This document shows positions 25,323 through 34,302 of a stretch of 34,413 nucleotides of DNA, in pieces. The stretch covers positions 1 to 34,413 of the forward strand of contig CAMVRG010000005.1 in NCBI GenBank assembly GCA_947169815.1. Direction: 5' to 3'. Below the pieces are notes generated by a model, which searched no databases, was not told the DNA's origin, and worked only from the letters and a program-made list of their open reading frames with translations. Numbering within the stretch: the first letter of the stretch is position 1; every line of letters starts with the position of its first letter. Source of the stretch: an uncultured Clostridia bacterium (GTDB lineage Bacteria; Bacillota; Clostridia; Oscillospirales; Acutalibacteraceae). The position numbers and the translations under genes were made by a program.

Positions 25323-25351
25323 ATTATATCATATATATACATATCACTCAA
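25323..25351 (-). promoter_or_regulatory. purE operon promoter
   Basis: Minus strand TTGAGT (25351-25346), 17-base spacer, TATAAT (25328-25323), about 30 bases upstream of purE. The leader is short and holds no purine riboswitch. Between this promoter and the rplQ stop lies only the structured element described next. Confidence 0.75.
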
Positions 25352-25371
25352 TGCATAAATCTTATAAAAAT

Positions 25372-25681
25372 CACCCAAGGGGTATCATTTACAAAGACTG
25401 CCAGCTTTAAAATACCCTCTTTTGCGCTATTACTTCATTAAAATTTAGGTCAAGGCATCAAGCCTTGACCTGAATTTATGCTTTGTTATAACCCAAAATA
25501 GGTGTATTTTAAAGTGCAAAGCAGTTTTGGCTAAGTAGTTTTGTTTCATAAGGTAATTACAAAATTTCTTGCATACTTACGTATTCAAGAAATTTTTAAT
25601 TGCGTTAGGAGACGAAAGGACAACGCCAAAACCTAACATTCTTTGCAAATGATACCCCCTCGGCGCACTGCCGTTTGGGTG
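25372..25681. repeat. Nested inverted-repeat element (MITE-like or structured RNA)
   Basis: About 310 non-coding bases. Outer arms CACCCAA (25372-25378) and TTGGGTG (25675-25681). Next to them GGGGTATCATTTACAAAGA (25379-25397) pairs with TCTTTGCAAATGATACCCC (25640-25658), 18 of 19 complementary. The right arm has an extra small hairpin CGGC-GCACT-GCCG. Inside: CTTTAAAATAC (25405-25415) with GTATTTTAAAG (25504-25514), enclosing AGGTCAAGGC-ATCAA-GCCTTGACCT (25447-25471); AAAATTTCTTG (25561-25571) with CAAGAAATTTT (25586-25596); and GTTAGG (25604-25609) with CCTAAC (25632-25637). The whole folds as a multibranch structure closed by the terminal arms. No target-site duplication is obvious. Confidence 0.75.
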
Positions 25682-25687
25682 TAATTG

Positions 25688-26029
25688 TTAAACAAGCTCG
25701 ATAATACACATCTCGGCTGCGTCGCCGCGACGAGGGCCTGTTTTAATTATACGAGTATAACCGCCGTTTCTGTCTTCATAAGAAGGAGCAATCTCATCAA
25801 AAAGCTTCTTAACAACGTCTTCCTTAGTAACGTAAGCAAGAACCTGTCTTCTTGAATGGAGAGTATCCTGCTTGCCGAGAGTTATCATTCTCTCAGCCAT
25901 AGCGCGAACCTCTTTTGCTCTTGTAACGGTAGTTTCAATTTTGCCGTTCTCTAAAAGATAAGTAACTAAGCCTCTGAGCATAGCCTTTCTCTGGTCAGTA
26001 GGTCTGCCCAGCTTTCTGCTACCTGGCAT
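25688..26029 (-). CDS. rplQ: 50S ribosomal protein L17
   Basis: 113 residues, the usual short bacterial form. [20 protein letters not shown] at the N-terminus and [20 protein letters not shown] at the C-terminus are diagnostic. Last gene of the alpha operon. No canonical terminator follows; the inverted-repeat element starts 6 bases after the stop and may take that role. Confidence 0.97.
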   Translation of the reverse strand: MPGSRKLGRPTDQRKAMLRGLVTYLLENGKIETTVTRAKEVRAMAERMITLGKQDTLHSRRQVLAYVTKEDVVKKLFDEIAPSYEDRNGGYTRIIKTGPRRGDAAEMCIIELV

Positions 26030-26067
26030 TGAAATCCCTCCTTTAAGTCTACTTAATTAGCCTTGTG

Positions 26068-27024
26068 CTAATCCTCTTCCTTGCTGAGTTTGAAACCGAG
26101 CGCCGCAAGCTTTGAGCGAACCTCGTCAAGCGACTTGCGTCCAAGGTTTCTTACCTTCATCATATCTTCTTCGGATTTTCCGATTAAATCTTCAACCGTA
26201 TTTATTCCCGCTCTCTTCAGGCAGTTGAAGGAACGAACCGAAAGGTCAAGCTCCTCGATAGTCATTTCGAGAACCTTCTCTTTTCCGTCGTCGTCCTTCT
26301 CAACCATAATCTCGGCGTTGCTCATTTCTTCGCTGAGATTTACGAAGAGATTAAGATGCTCGTTGAGAATCTTAGCTGCGAGCGATACCGCCTCGTCAGC
26401 AGGAATTGTACCGTCTGTTTCAACGTCAAGAACAAGTTTGTCAAGGTCAGTCTGCTGACCTACACGGGTGTTCTCTACGGTATAGTTTACTTTAAGCACA
26501 GGCGTATAGATAGAGTCAATCGCGATAGTTCCGATAGGAAGTTCCATAAGCTGCTTATTTCTGTCGCAGGTTACGTAGCCTCTTCCGCTGTCAGCGGTAA
26601 TCTCCATAATTACGCTTGCACCCTCGTCAAGATATGCGATATGAAGCTCAGGGTTAAGTATTTCTACATCAGCGTCATGCTTGATATCACCCGCAGTGAT
26701 TTCGCCTTCGCCCGATGCTTCAATATAAAGCGTCTTTGCATTTTCGTCATGAATCTTGAGGATAACGTCCTTGAGATTTAAAACAATCTCGGTAACGTCC
26801 TCTTTAACATGAGGAATAGTTGAAAATTCGTGTAAAACACCGTCTATCTTTACGGAAGTAATAGCATAGCCCGGGAGTGAGGAGAGAAGTACTCTTCTCA
26901 TTGAGTTTCCGAGAGTTGTTCCGAAGCCTCTTTCAAGCGGCTCTACAACAAATCTCCCTACGCTTCTGCTTCCCTGAGTAGATAAATCTACTATTTCGAT
27001 ATTAGGCTTATCAATTTCTATCAT
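26068..27024 (-). CDS. rpoA: RNA polymerase alpha subunit
   Basis: 318 residues. N-terminal assembly domain with [20 protein letters not shown], then a flexible linker and the C-terminal domain with [18 protein letters not shown] and [16 protein letters not shown], which contacts UP elements and activators. RBS AGGAGG. Lies between rpsD and rplQ, as in other bacteria. Confidence 0.98.
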   Translation of the reverse strand: MIEIDKPNIEIVDLSTQGSRSVGRFVVEPLERGFGTTLGNSMRRVLLSSLPGYAITSVKIDGVLHEFSTIPHVKEDVTEIVLNLKDVILKIHDENAKTLYIEASGEGEITAGDIKHDADVEILNPELHIAYLDEGASVIMEITADSGRGYVTCDRNKQLMELPIGTIAIDSIYTPVLKVNYTVENTRVGQQTDLDKLVLDVETDGTIPADEAVSLAAKILNEHLNLFVNLSEEMSNAEIMVEKDDDGKEKVLEMTIEELDLSVRSFNCLKRAGINTVEDLIGKSEEDMMKVRNLGRKSLDEVRSKLAALGFKLSKEED

Positions 27025-27075
27025 TTAAAAGCCTCCTAAACTTTGTTTTATGTGGCTTCCTAAGCCGGATAAAAA

Positions 27076-27675
27076 TTACTTAGAATAGAACTCAACGATG
27101 AGGTTGTACTGTAATTCATAATCAAGATCTTCAGAGGTAGGAAGTGCGAGCACTTTACCGCTGAGAGCCTCCTGATTAAGCTCTACCCACTTGGGAATAA
27201 CCTGAGCAGGACCTTCCTCTTTAACTGTCTTAAAGATTTCCATGTCCTTACTTCTTTCACGAACTGTAATAACGTCGCCGACCTTAACTCTGTATGAAGG
27301 GATATTAACCTTCTTGTTATTTACAAGGAAGTGAGCGTGCGATACGAGCTGGCGCGCCTGCTTTCTTGTCTGAGCAAGACCGAGACGGTATACTACGTTG
27401 TCAAGACGGGTTTCAAGAAGCATAACCATATTTTCACCGGTTACGCCGGGCATACGGTCAGCCTCTTCGTATACTCTGCGAGACTGCTTTTCAAGTATGC
27501 CGTAAATGAACTTAACCTTCTGCTTCTCATTAAGCTGTAAGGAATATTCACTTGCCTTTCTTCTGCGGTTGCCCTGCTGATTTCTCCATGTGTCCTTGCC
27601 TTTATAACCTAAAACAGAAGGAGAAATGTCGTATTTCTTACATCTTCTTGCAACCGGCTGTCTGTTAATTGCCAT
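27076..27675 (-). CDS. rpsD: 30S ribosomal protein S4
   Basis: 199 residues. S4 domain with LDNVVYRLGLAQTRKQARQLVSHAHFLVN; SEYSLQLNEKQKVKFIYG and C-terminal LIVEFYSK are typical. The N-terminal part (ARRCKKYDISP) lacks the four-cysteine zinc knuckle of S4 proteins of the C+ type. Binds 16S rRNA early in assembly, and in some bacteria represses its own operon. Confidence 0.97.
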   Translation of the reverse strand: MAINRQPVARRCKKYDISPSVLGYKGKDTWRNQQGNRRRKASEYSLQLNEKQKVKFIYGILEKQSRRVYEEADRMPGVTGENMVMLLETRLDNVVYRLGLAQTRKQARQLVSHAHFLVNNKKVNIPSYRVKVGDVITVRERSKDMEIFKTVKEEGPAQVIPKWVELNQEALSGKVLALPTSEDLDYELQYNLIVEFYSK

Positions 27676-27699
27676 AGTTATTTTCCTCCTATTACTAAA

Positions 27700-28092
27700 T
27701 TATACACGGCGTCTCTTTGGCGGACGACAACCGTTGTGCGGGATAGGAGTAACGTCCTTAATAAGAGTTACGTCAAGACCTGCTGTCTGGAGCGCTCTTA
27801 CAGCACTCTCACGTCCTGAACCGGGACCCTTAACGTATACTTCAACAGTCTTCATACCGTGGTCAGTAGCAATCTTAGCCGCTGTTTCAGCCGCTGTCTG
27901 AGCTGCGAAGGGAGTCGACTTCTTAGAGCCGCGGAATCCCATCTCGCCTGCAGAAGCCCACGAAACTGCGTTACCCTGAGTATCGGTAATAGTTACGATA
28001 GTATTGTTGAAGGTGGACTGAATATGAGCAACACCGCGTTCAATATTCTTCTTCTCGCGTCTTTTGCGGGAAGTAGTCTTCTTTTGTGCCAT
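27700..28092 (-). CDS. rpsK: 30S ribosomal protein S11
   Basis: 130 residues with a basic N-terminal tail ([13 protein letters not shown]), the [15 protein letters not shown] core and C-terminal [18 protein letters not shown], all diagnostic. RBS AGGAGG; sits between rpsM and rpsD. Confidence 0.98.
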   Translation of the reverse strand: MAQKKTTSRKRREKKNIERGVAHIQSTFNNTIVTITDTQGNAVSWASAGEMGFRGSKKSTPFAAQTAAETAAKIATDHGMKTVEVYVKGPGSGRESAVRALQTAGLDVTLIKDVTPIPHNGCRPPKRRRV

Positions 28093-28110
28093 ACTGTGTT
28101 TCCTCCTATA

Positions 28111-28479
28111 TTACTTCTTCTTATTTGCGATAGTCTTCTTAGGACCTTTACGGGTTCTTGCATTGTTCTTGGAGGTCTGTCCTCTTACGGGGAGACCCTT
28201 TCTGTGACGAATGCCTCTGTAACTACCGATTTCAATAAGTCTCTTGATGTCAAAAGCTACGTTTCTGCGAAGGTCACCCTCAACGGTAAGGTTGTGGGTA
28301 ATATAATCGCTGAGTTTCTTAACATCGTCTTCGCTTAAATCTCTGCAACGGGTATCGGGATTAACGCCTGTTGCTTCGATTATCTTAGTAGCAGTTGTTC
28401 TTCCTATACCGTAGATATAGGTAAGACCGATTTCTACTCTTTTTTCATTAGGTAAATCAACACCTGAAATACGTGCCAT
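28111..28479 (-). CDS. rpsM: 30S ribosomal protein S13
   Basis: 122 residues; [20 protein letters not shown] at the start, helix-hairpin-helix [11 protein letters not shown], and the C-terminal [16 protein letters not shown] and TRKGPKKTI tail that reaches the P-site tRNA. Confidence 0.98.
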   Translation of the reverse strand: MARISGVDLPNEKRVEIGLTYIYGIGRTTATKIIEATGVNPDTRCRDLSEDDVKKLSDYITHNLTVEGDLRRNVAFDIKRLIEIGSYRGIRHRKGLPVRGQTSKNNARTRKGPKKTIANKKK

Positions 28480-28510
28480 ATTATAATTACCTCCGATTAA
28501 TTATTCAGGT

Positions 28511-28624
28511 TTAACCCTGACGCTGCTTATGCTTTGGATTTTCACAGATAACCATTACTTTTCCATTGCGCTTAATAACTTTGCATTTTTCGCAAATTTT
28601 CTTTACAGAAGGTCTTACTTTCAT
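28511..28624 (-). CDS. rpmJ: 50S ribosomal protein L36 (zinc form)
   Basis: 37 residues read by hand: [20 protein letters not shown] at the N-terminus, then [11 protein letters not shown]. It has the CxxC...C...H zinc ribbon (C11, C14, C27, H32), so this is the zinc-binding C+ paralogue. RBS GGAGG. Position between infA and rpsM is the conserved one. Confidence 0.97.
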   Translation of the reverse strand: MKVRPSVKKICEKCKVIKRNGKVMVICENPKHKQRQG

Positions 28625-28638
28625 TTGAATTTCCTCCT

Positions 28639-28857
28639 TTATTTACTTCTCCACGTTATACGGCCCTTTGAAAGGTCGTAGGGAGACATTTCCATTGTTA
28701 CCTTATCTCCGGGAAGGATACGGATATTATTCATCCTCAGCTTTCCCGAGATGTGAGCTGTAATAATGTGGCCGTTCTGAAGCGAAACCTTAAAGGTTGT
28801 ATTCGGTAGCGCCTCTACCACAGTACCTTCAACTTCTATCATATCTGACTTTGACAT
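28639..28857 (-). CDS. infA: Translation initiation factor IF-1
   Basis: 72-residue S1/OB-fold protein that binds the 30S A site. [19 protein letters not shown], the [14 protein letters not shown] segment and [18 protein letters not shown] are the standard signature. Confidence 0.98.
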   Translation of the reverse strand: MSKSDMIEVEGTVVEALPNTTFKVSLQNGHIITAHISGKLRMNNIRILPGDKVTMEMSPYDLSKGRITWRSK

Positions 28858-28901
28858 CTTATAACCTCGCTAAATTATTTAGGTCTGACGGTTGATGTAA
28901 G

Positions 28902-28923
28902 GAATAATTCCTCTGAATTATTC
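28902..28923 (-). other. Hairpin in the map-infA gap
   Basis: Perfect 9-bp inverted repeat GAATAATTC / GAATTATTC with a 4-base loop, inside the 123-base gap (28858-28980) between map and infA. No T-run and no coding frame. In many Firmicutes this gap holds a small KOW-domain ribosomal-protein-like gene; here it does not. Confidence 0.5.
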
Positions 28924-28980
28924 GATTAACCGGAATCACATTACGGCGTAGTCGCCTGCAATTGATTCACATCTAACAGT

Positions 28981-29730
28981 TTATACCTTTGTCAGGATAA
29001 CGGGGCCGTTAGACGTAATGGCTATCGTATTCTCAAAATGAGCCGAAGCCTTACCGTCGGCGGTCTTAACCGTCCATCCGTCCGAAAGAGTTTTTACCAT
29101 ATGGGTTCCCAGATTTATCATCGGTTCAATTGCCAATGTCATTCCGGGTAATAGTCTGATACCACGACCTGCGTGTCCGAAGTTCGGTACGCTTGGTTCT
29201 TCGTGAAGCTTTGTACCCACGCCGTGTCCTACGAAATCTCTTACTACCGAGAAACCGCGTTCCTCGCAGTAGGTCTGAACCGCATTTCCTATATCGCCGA
29301 GTCTTCCGCCCGGTACAGCCGCCTCGATTCCCTTATAAAGAGACTCGCGCGTTGTATCTACCAGCCGCTTTATCTCGGGTGAGCAAGACCCGCAGATAAA
29401 TGTGGCGGCGTTATCGCCGTTATAGCCGTTTTTCACGGCGCCGAGGTCGATAGAAACGATATCGCCGTTTTTGATGATACGCTTCTTGCTCGGTATACCG
29501 TGGATTACTTCATCGTTTATGGATATACATGCAGTTGCGGGAAATCCGCCGTAGCCGAGGAAGTTCGGCTTTGCGCCGCACTTGATAATAAAATCGTAAG
29601 CGATTTTATCAATCTCATAAGTTGAGACGCCCTCTTTAACAGCCTCGCCCGCTAACTGAAGAGCTTCAGCAGAAATCTTACAGGCCTCTTTCATAATTTC
29701 AAGCTCTCTGCTGCTTTTAAGCACTATCAT
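28981..29730 (-). CDS. map: Methionine aminopeptidase type I
   Basis: Removes the initiator Met from nascent proteins. The start chosen is the ATG at 29730 (249 residues), preceded by TTGGAGGATTAAC; a longer frame to 29790 would overlap adk without reason. Metal ligands are visible: VSIDLGAVKNGYNGDNAAT has the two Asp, then GHGVGTKLHEEP (His), AIEPMINLG (Glu) and HFENTIAIT (Glu). No N-terminal zinc-finger extension. Confidence 0.96.
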   Translation of the reverse strand: MIVLKSSRELEIMKEACKISAEALQLAGEAVKEGVSTYEIDKIAYDFIIKCGAKPNFLGYGGFPATACISINDEVIHGIPSKKRIIKNGDIVSIDLGAVKNGYNGDNAATFICGSCSPEIKRLVDTTRESLYKGIEAAVPGGRLGDIGNAVQTYCEERGFSVVRDFVGHGVGTKLHEEPSVPNFGHAGRGIRLLPGMTLAIEPMINLGTHMVKTLSDGWTVKTADGKASAHFENTIAITSNGPVILTKV

Positions 29731-29731
29731 G

Positions 29732-30364
29732 TTAATCCTCCAATGCTGCAAAAACGAGCTTTGTAGTATCGGATACCTCTTCCTGTCCATCTACTATTAC
29801 GAGCTTACCAAGCTTTTCATAGAAGCTCTTGAGGGGCTCGGTCATCTCGTGATATTCTACGAGACGAGCCTGTACGGTTTCCGGAGCGTCGTCCTTGCGC
29901 TGAACTAATTCGCCGCCGCACGCGTCGCATATTCCCTCAACCTTCGGCTTTTTATAAAGAAGGTGGTAGGAATTAGCGCATTTTGAGCATACTCTGCGGC
30001 CTGACATTCTCTCGGTAATCTTTTTGTCGGGAACCTCGATATCAACAACCTTGTCTATCTCAATTCCCATATCCTCAAGCGCCTGCGCCTGAGGAATTGT
30101 TCTCGGAAAGCCGTCGAGAATAAATCCAAATTTACAATCGTCCTCTTTAAGTCTGTCCTTGATGATTCCTATAACAACCTCATCGGGAACAAGCTGTCCC
30201 TTTTCCATATAGGACTTAGCCTTAAGTCCCATCTCCGTGCCGTTTTTTAACGCGGCACGGATGATGTTACCGGTTGAGATTGCAGGAATATTAAACTTTT
30301 CACAAATCTTTTCCGCCTGGGTGCCTTTTCCTGCGCCCGGGGCGCCGAGAAGTATAAGCTTCAT
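29732..30364 (-). CDS. adk: Adenylate kinase, zinc lid type
   Basis: Equilibrates ATP, ADP and AMP. 210 residues; P-loop GAPGAGKGTQ, NMP-binding DGFPRTIPQAQ, and a long lid holding CSKC-x16-CDAC (about residues 130-153), so it binds structural zinc as in most Gram-positives. Starts after secY; its stop is one base from the map start. Confidence 0.98.
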   Translation of the reverse strand: MKLILLGAPGAGKGTQAEKICEKFNIPAISTGNIIRAALKNGTEMGLKAKSYMEKGQLVPDEVVIGIIKDRLKEDDCKFGFILDGFPRTIPQAQALEDMGIEIDKVVDIEVPDKKITERMSGRRVCSKCANSYHLLYKKPKVEGICDACGGELVQRKDDAPETVQARLVEYHEMTEPLKSFYEKLGKLVIVDGQEEVSDTTKLVFAALED

Positions 30365-30382
30365 AAATATTCCTCTCTGAAA

Positions 30383-31750
30383 TTACTGATCAAGGAAGCC
30401 CTTGTAATGACGCATCATCATCTGGGATTCGAGCTGACGTACAGTTTCAAGCGCAACGCCTACAAGAATGATAAGCGATGTACCGCCGAGACTGATTGAC
30501 ATACCGCCCTGGGCGGCAATCGTATTCGGGTCCGCATTTTCAAGCGGCGGAATAGCAGCCTTACAGATGAGCGAGTAAACTATCGGGAAGAGAGCAACTA
30601 CGGAAATCATAAGAGCACCGATAAGAACGAGTCTTGAAATGATTCTCATAAGATAATCCGAAGTAGGTCTGCCCGGTCTGATACCCGGAATAGCGCCGTT
30701 ATTCTTACGAAGATTGTTTGCCATTTCTATCGGATTGTACTGAATCGTTGAATAGAAATATGCAAAGAATATGATAAGCAGGAAGTACATAAGCGCGTAC
30801 CACCAGGAATCACTCTGGAAGATTGAGAAGAATTTTTCCCAACCCGTATCCTTATACTTCTCTTCAGAAATAAACATCTGAACAGTAGCGGGGAGTGAAA
30901 GAATTGATGACGCGAAGATGATGGGAAGAACGCCGCTCATATTAATCTTAATAGGCATATGAGTGTTCTGTCCGCCGTACATCTTTCTTCCTACGACTCT
31001 CTTAGCGTACTGAATGGGAAGTCTTCTTTCAGCGTTATCAACAAGTACGATATACGCTATCATAAGAACGAAGATTACCAATACAACGGGAACGAGTATT
31101 CTGTATACAAGCGCGCCCGTTTTCCAGTATTCGAAGAGCTGTGCGATGAGCGTCGGGAAACGGGATACGATACCTGCGAAAAGGATAATCGAAATACCGT
31201 TACCGATACCCTCTTTTGTAATCTGCTCGCCGAGCCACATAATTACGGCTGTACCCGCTGTAAGAACAGCGATGATAACGATAGCCTGAAATACTGCGTC
31301 AAAGCCTGCGAAATCGCTTCCGTCAGGAGCCTTCATAAGGTAGTTGCTCGAACGGAGGAAGAAGTAATATGCAAGAGACTGTAAAAGACCGAGAACGACG
31401 GTTACAATTCTTGTAATTGTATTAATCTTCTTTCTTCCCTCTTCGCCTTCCTTCTGAAGCTTTTCGAGAGCAGGAATTGCAACTCCGAGAAGCTGCATAA
31501 TAATCGAGCTGTTGATGTAGGGAGTGATTGACATAGCGAAGATTGTTCCGTATGTGAACGCACTACCTGTCATTAAGCTCAGATAAGTTAAAATGTTGTT
31601 GCCCTTACCGATATCAATTTCGTCTGTTATATCAAGGAACGGAACGGGAATTACCGAGCCGATTCTGAATATAAGTACGATAAAGGCTGTGAATAAAAGC
31701 TTTTTGCGGATGTCCTTGTCTTTAAATGCGTTAACGATAGTTTGAATCAT
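30383..31750 (-). CDS. secY: Preprotein translocase subunit SecY
   Basis: 455-residue channel subunit with ten membrane spans. Visible: plug region near SLMTGSAFTYGTIFAMSITP, ITKEGIGNGISIILFAGI around span 5, GGQNTHMPIKINMSGVLPII, the cytoplasmic loop RKNNGAIPGIRPGRPTSDYL and the C-terminal RQLESQMMMRHYKGFL. An extended periplasmic-side segment (MKAPDGSDFAGFDA) lies between spans 3 and 4. Starts at the rplO stop. Confidence 0.98.
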   Translation of the reverse strand: MIQTIVNAFKDKDIRKKLLFTAFIVLIFRIGSVIPVPFLDITDEIDIGKGNNILTYLSLMTGSAFTYGTIFAMSITPYINSSIIMQLLGVAIPALEKLQKEGEEGRKKINTITRIVTVVLGLLQSLAYYFFLRSSNYLMKAPDGSDFAGFDAVFQAIVIIAVLTAGTAVIMWLGEQITKEGIGNGISIILFAGIVSRFPTLIAQLFEYWKTGALVYRILVPVVLVIFVLMIAYIVLVDNAERRLPIQYAKRVVGRKMYGGQNTHMPIKINMSGVLPIIFASSILSLPATVQMFISEEKYKDTGWEKFFSIFQSDSWWYALMYFLLIIFFAYFYSTIQYNPIEMANNLRKNNGAIPGIRPGRPTSDYLMRIISRLVLIGALMISVVALFPIVYSLICKAAIPPLENADPNTIAAQGGMSISLGGTSLIILVGVALETVRQLESQMMMRHYKGFLDQ

Positions 31751-32194
31751 TTAAAGCACCTCCACCTTACCGCCTGCTGCCTCAATCTTTGTCTTTGCAG
31801 TTTCGCTGAACTTGTCAGCCTTTACGGTAAGAGCCTTGGTGATTTCGCCCTTGCCGAGAACCTTGATTCCGTCGAGAGCCTTCTTGATAAGACCGCTCTC
31901 GATAAGGCTCTGTGCGTCAACAGTTGCGCCGTCCTCAAATCTTTTTTCAAGGTCCGATACGTTAACTATAGCGTATTCGCTTGCAAAGATATTATTGAAG
32001 CCTCTTTTGGGAAGTCTTCTCTGGAGGGGCATCTGGCCGCCCTCGAAACCGGGGCGTCTGCTATATCCTGAACGAGATTTCTGGCCCTTCTGGCCCTTAC
32101 CTGCTGTTTTGCCCTGACCTGAAGCAGGACCGCGGCCGATTCTCTTGACCGCCTTCTTTGAACCCTCAGCAGGAGCAAGTTCATGTAATTTCAT
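31751..32194 (-). CDS. rplO: 50S ribosomal protein L15
   Basis: 147 residues; [20 protein letters not shown], the Gly/Lys-rich [20 protein letters not shown] tail and [18 protein letters not shown] are diagnostic. The stop abuts the secY start, suggesting coupling. Confidence 0.98.
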   Translation of the reverse strand: MKLHELAPAEGSKKAVKRIGRGPASGQGKTAGKGQKGQKSRSGYSRRPGFEGGQMPLQRRLPKRGFNNIFASEYAIVNVSDLEKRFEDGATVDAQSLIESGLIKKALDGIKVLGKGEITKALTVKADKFSETAKTKIEAAGGKVEVL

Positions 32195-32208
32195 AGCTTT
32201 ACTCCTCC

Positions 32209-32388
32209 TTATTCTTCTACGATTGTTACAAGATGTACAATCTTCTTGATTTTACCCTGAGTCTGTGCGTTATCGGGCTGAACGGTTACGTTACCGATTT
32301 TACGGAGACCGAGGGAGTGGGCTGTGGCAATCTGGTCCTTCTTACAGCCGATTAAGCTCTTTGTAAGCTTGATTTTTACATCTGCCAT
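32209..32388 (-). CDS. rpmD: 50S ribosomal protein L30
   Basis: 59 residues read by hand: [20 protein letters not shown], the [17 protein letters not shown] segment and a C-terminal [11 protein letters not shown]. Matches L30 in length and motifs. RBS GGAGG; 12 bases after rpsE. Confidence 0.97.
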   Translation of the reverse strand: MADVKIKLTKSLIGCKKDQIATAHSLGLRKIGNVTVQPDNAQTQGKIKKIVHLVTIVEE

Positions 32389-32400
32389 TTTAACCCCTCC

Positions 32401-32907
32401 TTAACCTACGATTTCCTTAACGCTCTTGCCTCTTATAGCAGCAACCTCTTCAGCAGTTCTGAGCTGGCTGAGACCGTTGATTGTTGCTCTGACAACGTTA
32501 CAGGGATTGTTTGAACGAATTGCCTTTGTACGGATATCCTTAATGCCTACTGTTTCAACAACGGCACGGACCGGTCCGCCGGCAATAACTCCGGTACCCT
32601 TGGGAGCGGGGAGAAGAAGAACTTCGCCTGCGCCGAATTTACCGGTGATTTCGTGAGGAATTGTAGTTCCTCTGAGTGAAACTCTTATAATATTTTTCTT
32701 AGCATCTTCAATGCCCTTGCGGATAGCATCAGGAACCTCGCCTGATTTGCCGATTCCGAAGCCAACGAGTCCCTGACCGTCGCCTACGACTACGAGAGCT
32801 GAGAACTTAAAAATTCTACCGCCCTTTACAGTCTTGGATACACGGTTGATAGCAACAACTCTTTCTTCAAGCTCTATTGAAGATACGTCAATCTTATTAT
32901 TTACCAT
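32401..32907 (-). CDS. rpsE: 30S ribosomal protein S5
   Basis: 168 residues. Double-stranded RNA-binding N-domain ([20 protein letters not shown], then [20 protein letters not shown]) and C-domain ([32 protein letters not shown]). Involved in decoding fidelity. Confidence 0.98.
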   Translation of the reverse strand: MVNNKIDVSSIELEERVVAINRVSKTVKGGRIFKFSALVVVGDGQGLVGFGIGKSGEVPDAIRKGIEDAKKNIIRVSLRGTTIPHEITGKFGAGEVLLLPAPKGTGVIAGGPVRAVVETVGIKDIRTKAIRSNNPCNVVRATINGLSQLRTAEEVAAIRGKSVKEIVG

Positions 32908-32925
32908 AACAATATACTCCCTTCT

Positions 32926-33285
32926 TTAGAACTCAAGTCCGCCTTCACGTGCGCCGTCTGCGAGAGCAGCGACTCTTCCGTGATATACGTAACCGCCGCG
33001 GTCAAATACGCATTCCTTAATGCCCTTATCTGCGGCTCTTTCTGCTAATTTCTTACCAACAGCCTTAGCTGCTTCAACGTTTCCGCCGTACTCGGTAAAC
33101 TCCTTCTCAACCGTTGACGCCTGGGCGAGAGTTACGCCGTTAACATCGTCAATAAGCTGAGCGTATATGTTTGCGAGGGAGCGATATACGTTAAGTCTCG
33201 GACAATCAGCTGTTCCGTTAATCTTACCGCGAACACGAATGTGACGCTTCTGTCTTGCTTTATTAGAATCCTGTCTTGAAACCAT
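32926..33285 (-). CDS. rplR: 50S ribosomal protein L18
   Basis: 119 residues; [40 protein letters not shown] and C-terminal [20 protein letters not shown] identify the 5S rRNA-binding protein L18. Confidence 0.98.
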   Translation of the reverse strand: MVSRQDSNKARQKRHIRVRGKINGTADCPRLNVYRSLANIYAQLIDDVNGVTLAQASTVEKEFTEYGGNVEAAKAVGKKLAERAADKGIKECVFDRGGYVYHGRVAALADGAREGGLEF

Positions 33286-33303
33286 TGTAAGTCACTCCTT
33301 TCT

Positions 33304-33849
33304 TTATTTCTTACCTGCTTTGCCTTCCTTGCGGCGGATATGCTCATCAGCATATTTGATTCCCTTACCCTTGTACGGCTCGGGCGGTCTCTTCTCGCGA
33401 ACCTGAGCTGCGAACTGACCTACCTTCTGCTTATCAGCTCCGCTGATAACGATAGTCGTCTGGGTGGGACATTCCAATTTGATTCCTTCAGGCGCTTCCA
33501 TAATAACGGGGTGTGAATAACCGAGAGTGAGGTTGAGCTTATTGCCGCCCTCAAGCTGTACTCTGTAACCAACGCCGTTGATTTCAAGCTTCTTTGAGAA
33601 ACCTGTTGTAACACCTGTGACCATATTTGCAACAAGAGCTCTGTAAAGACCGTGAAGGCTTCTGTGCTCCTTGTCGTCGGAAGGTCTTGAAAATTTAACC
33701 TCGCTGCCGTCGACATCAATTTTGATGTCCTTGTTGACGCTCTGTGTAAGAGTTCCGTTCGGACCCTTTACGGTAACAGTATTATCGTCGTCAACTTTAA
33801 AATCAACTCCGGCAGGAATTACGATAGGCTTTAAACCGATACGTGACAT
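33304..33849 (-). CDS. rplF: 50S ribosomal protein L6
   Basis: 181 residues; [16 protein letters not shown] start, [35 protein letters not shown] and C-terminal [19 protein letters not shown] are standard L6 features. Confidence 0.98.
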   Translation of the reverse strand: MSRIGLKPIVIPAGVDFKVDDDNTVTVKGPNGTLTQSVNKDIKIDVDGSEVKFSRPSDDKEHRSLHGLYRALVANMVTGVTTGFSKKLEINGVGYRVQLEGGNKLNLTLGYSHPVIMEAPEGIKLECPTQTTIVISGADKQKVGQFAAQVREKRPPEPYKGKGIKYADEHIRRKEGKAGKK

Positions 33850-33865
33850 CCTCTACTGCACCTCC

Positions 33866-34264
33866 TTACCAAACGAATGCTAATACTTCGCCGCCAACAT
33901 TAAGCTTGCGGGCTTCTCTGTCTGTCATGATACCTTTTGAGGTCGATACGATAGCGATACCGAGACCCTTCATTACCTTGGGCATCTCCTCTACAGAGCT
34001 GTAGATTCTGAGACCGGGCTTTGAAACTCTTCTGAGACCTGTAATAACCTGGCTCTTATTCTCGCCGTACTTGAGCGTAACTCTTATAACGCCCTGCTTG
34101 TCGTCCTCAATTACTTTATATGATGCGATATAACCTTCATCAAGAAGAATCTGAGCGATTGCCTTCTTCATATTTGATGCAGGAATATCTACTATTTCGT
34201 GCTTTGCTGAATTGGCATTACGAATTCTTGTAAGCATATCAGCAATAGGGTCTGTAATATGCAT
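33866..34264 (-). CDS. rpsH: 30S ribosomal protein S8
   Basis: 132 residues; [20 protein letters not shown] at the start and the C-terminal [20 protein letters not shown] with EVLAFVW are diagnostic. Binds 16S rRNA and in E. coli regulates the spc operon. Confidence 0.98.
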   Translation of the reverse strand: MHITDPIADMLTRIRNANSAKHEIVDIPASNMKKAIAQILLDEGYIASYKVIEDDKQGVIRVTLKYGENKSQVITGLRRVSKPGLRIYSSVEEMPKVMKGLGIAIVSTSKGIMTDREARKLNVGGEVLAFVW

Positions 34265-34302
34265 TGATATTTCCTCCTTATAAATTTAGCAATTCTCAAA
34301 TC

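Noticed and set aside
25293..25371. Purine riboswitch or PurR box upstream of purE
   Set aside because: The purE leader is about 20-30 bases and lacks the conserved aptamer core; no paired PurR boxes were seen.
25447..25471. AGGTCAAGG-like palindrome as a CtsR box
   Set aside because: The arms are inverted rather than direct repeats three bases apart and belong to the larger inverted-repeat element.
25372..25681. Complete insertion sequence
   Set aside because: Terminal inverted repeats exist, but there is no transposase frame and no visible target-site duplication, so only a MITE-like or RNA interpretation is kept.
27859..28338. 159-codon plus-strand frame opposite rpsK and rpsM
   Set aside because: Antisense to two essential ribosomal protein genes with clear family matches; no RBS or promoter seen.
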